From Anaerolineales bacterium (GTDB lineage Bacteria; Chloroflexota; Anaerolineae; Anaerolineales; E44-bin32), in contig JAGLGG010000236.1 in the NCBI GenBank assembly GCA_023144145.1, positions 1 through 6,847 on the forward strand: a DNA stretch of 6,847 nucleotides, in the 5' to 3' direction. The position numbers were made by a program, and so were the translations under genes. The notes below the pieces were generated by a model. The model did not search any database. It saw only the letters and a program-made list of their open reading frames with translations, and was not told the DNA's origin. Below are positions 5,645 through 6,847 of the stretch, one piece after another. Numbering within the stretch: the stretch's first letter is position 1; each line of letters opens with the position of its first letter.

Positions 5645-6775
5645 TTATTCGGAAGTTTGGGAGTCGTGGTAAAAGCGGGGCACCCGCGCGCTCAAACCAC
5701 AGGTAACCTCATAATTAATAGTCTCCCATTTTTTTGCCAAGTCGTTGGCCGTAATGCTCTCATTGCCTTGTGAACCTAAAAGAACCACCTCATCCCCAAC
5801 CTTGGCTTCGGGAAGGTGATTCAGTTTCACGATAACTTGATCCATGCACACTCTTCCGACGAGCGGAGCACGCTGACCTCGGATGAGCACTTCATTCCCA
5901 GGAGTTAGGCGATAACCATCGCCATACCCAACTGGAACCACACCAAGGGTCTCATGCTCTTTGGTCACATAATCATGGCCATAACTGACCCCCCGGCCTG
6001 GAGGGAGGCTAAAAACTGCGCATAATTGTGCCTTCCACATGAGGGCGGGTCGAAAACCACCCGGTAAGGGGATATTTGCTGAGGGTGGCAATCCGAAAAG
6101 AGCAATTCCAACACGGACCATGTCCAAGAATGAGGAAGGTCTTGTCAGTGCTGCAGCAGAATTCGCAGCGTGAGCAAGTCGTGGACGGATGCCAATCGAT
6201 TCCAGTTCTGTTAGCAAATCCAGAAATTGTCTTTCTTGTTGTTCTGTGACCCCTGATTCAGGATTATCGGCACGCGCAAAATGTGTAAATACCCCCTCTA
6301 AATCGATCCCCTGAATATTAGAAAGAGATTGGATTAACTCATAAGCAACCATAGGCGGAGCGCCCAGGCGACTCATTCCAGTGTCGACTTTAACGTGAAC
6401 TATTCCCGGGCGACTGGATTGCGAAGCGACGGATGAAAGCGCCTCGACCTGTTCTGGTTGGAATATGGTAAGGGAGATCTCTTTACCAAAGGCTTCTTTA
6501 AACCGATTACTTGGTGTGTATCCCAGGACCAGAATGGGGAGGGAGACGCCGGAGCTGCGTAATTCGAGAGCTTCTTCGACCCTTGCAACGCCACAATAGG
6601 TCGCACCTGCCTCACCAGCAACCTTGGCTATTTCACTGATGCCATGACCATACCCGTTGGCCTTGACTACTGCCATAACATTGACGGACGTGTGGTCTTT
6701 GATGCTCAGGAGGTTGTTGGCGATTGCGCTACGATCGATTTCGAGCCAATTCGAGTTTCCAGGGTGAGAAAGCAT
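5645..6775 (-). CDS. alr: alanine racemase
   Basis: Alr is a cytoplasmic PLP enzyme that interconverts L- and D-alanine and supplies D-alanine for peptidoglycan. In the 376-residue form, the N-terminal barrel carries the PLP-binding lysine, Lys38, in VVKANGYGHG (36-45), and the family motifs DTGMSRLG (131-138), THFARAD (164-170) and HAANSAA (202-208). RVGIALFG (221-228) contributes the arginine that contacts the PLP ring nitrogen. The second catalytic base is Tyr265 in VSYGHD, and YGDGY (284-288) and MDQ (311-313) complete the site from the C-terminal beta domain. All key residues are present and the length is normal. The ATG at 6775 is chosen because the barrel begins soon after it and a strong promoter ends just before it. 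An in-frame TTG at 6838 would add 21 residues unlike the family and would lie upstream of the predicted transcription start. No Shine-Dalgarno sequence precedes the ATG. Confidence 0.96.
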   Translation of the reverse strand: MLSHPGNSNWLEIDRSAIANNLLSIKDHTSVNVMAVVKANGYGHGISEIAKVAGEAGATYCGVARVEEALELRSSGVSLPILVLGYTPSNRFKEAFGKEISLTIFQPEQVEALSSVASQSSRPGIVHVKVDTGMSRLGAPPMVAYELIQSLSNIQGIDLEGVFTHFARADNPESGVTEQQERQFLDLLTELESIGIRPRLAHAANSAAALTRPSSFLDMVRVGIALFGLPPSANIPLPGGFRPALMWKAQLCAVFSLPPGRGVSYGHDYVTKEHETLGVVPVGYGDGYRLTPGNEVLIRGQRAPLVGRVCMDQVIVKLNHLPEAKVGDEVVLLGSQGNESITANDLAKKWETINYEVTCGLSARVPRFYHDSQTSE

Positions 6776-6782
6776 GTAACCG

Positions 6783-6811
6783 AGTATAAGCGGTGGAGGG
6801 GCTAATGGCAA
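6783..6811 (-). promoter_or_regulatory. strong promoter of alr giving a leaderless or near-leaderless mRNA
   Basis: On the minus strand TTGCCA (6806-6811) and TATACT (6783-6788) each match five of six consensus bases and are separated by exactly 17 bases. The -10 ends 7 bases before the alr ATG at 6775, so the usual start distance puts the first transcribed base at or within one or two bases of the ATG. Confidence 0.65.
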
Positions 6812-6847
6812 TGTGGGAAAATGTACTTGGAATTTCAATCCGAATAA

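Noticed and set aside
6776..6838. Alanine racemase start at TTG 6838
   Set aside because: The added 21 residues do not resemble the family, and the strong promoter lies inside this stretch.

Overview
The window reads as ordinary chromosomal DNA from a free-living bacterium of moderate GC content. There are no insertion sequences, CRISPR repeats, tRNA or rRNA genes. The two uncharacterised proteins combine zinc ribbons with long acidic stretches. From memory this style is common in Chloroflexota (Anaerolineae-like), but that assignment is inference and no ribosomal or marker gene is present to fix it.

Layout. Three genes on the minus strand fill the left half: a tiny single-pass membrane peptide (14-103), a 211-residue protein with a zinc ribbon at each end (415-1050), and a 769-residue membrane protein with zinc-binding cysteine pairs and a very long Glu/Pro-rich disordered region (1372-3681). 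The gaps between them hold inverted repeats and candidate terminators, so each gene is probably its own transcription unit. The two zinc-ribbon genes share the same extended -10 string, GTGCTAGA(C/G)T.

An 870-base gap (3682-4552) separates this group from a plus-strand L-threonine 3-dehydrogenase of the SDR type (4553-5572). The gap holds a roughly 125-nt element closed by a perfect 10-bp inverted repeat with further nested stems inside. Promoter-like sequences lie just outside it on both sides. It is the best candidate for something undescribed: a structured RNA, or less likely a small MITE-like element.

The right end is a minus-strand alanine racemase (5645-6775) that converges on the threonine dehydrogenase gene, with a terminator-like hairpin between them. 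Its promoter is near consensus and ends 7 bases before the ATG, so the mRNA should be leaderless or almost so.

The two enzymes are metabolic: threonine breakdown and D-alanine supply for the cell wall. The sequence shows no direct link between them and the zinc-ribbon proteins.
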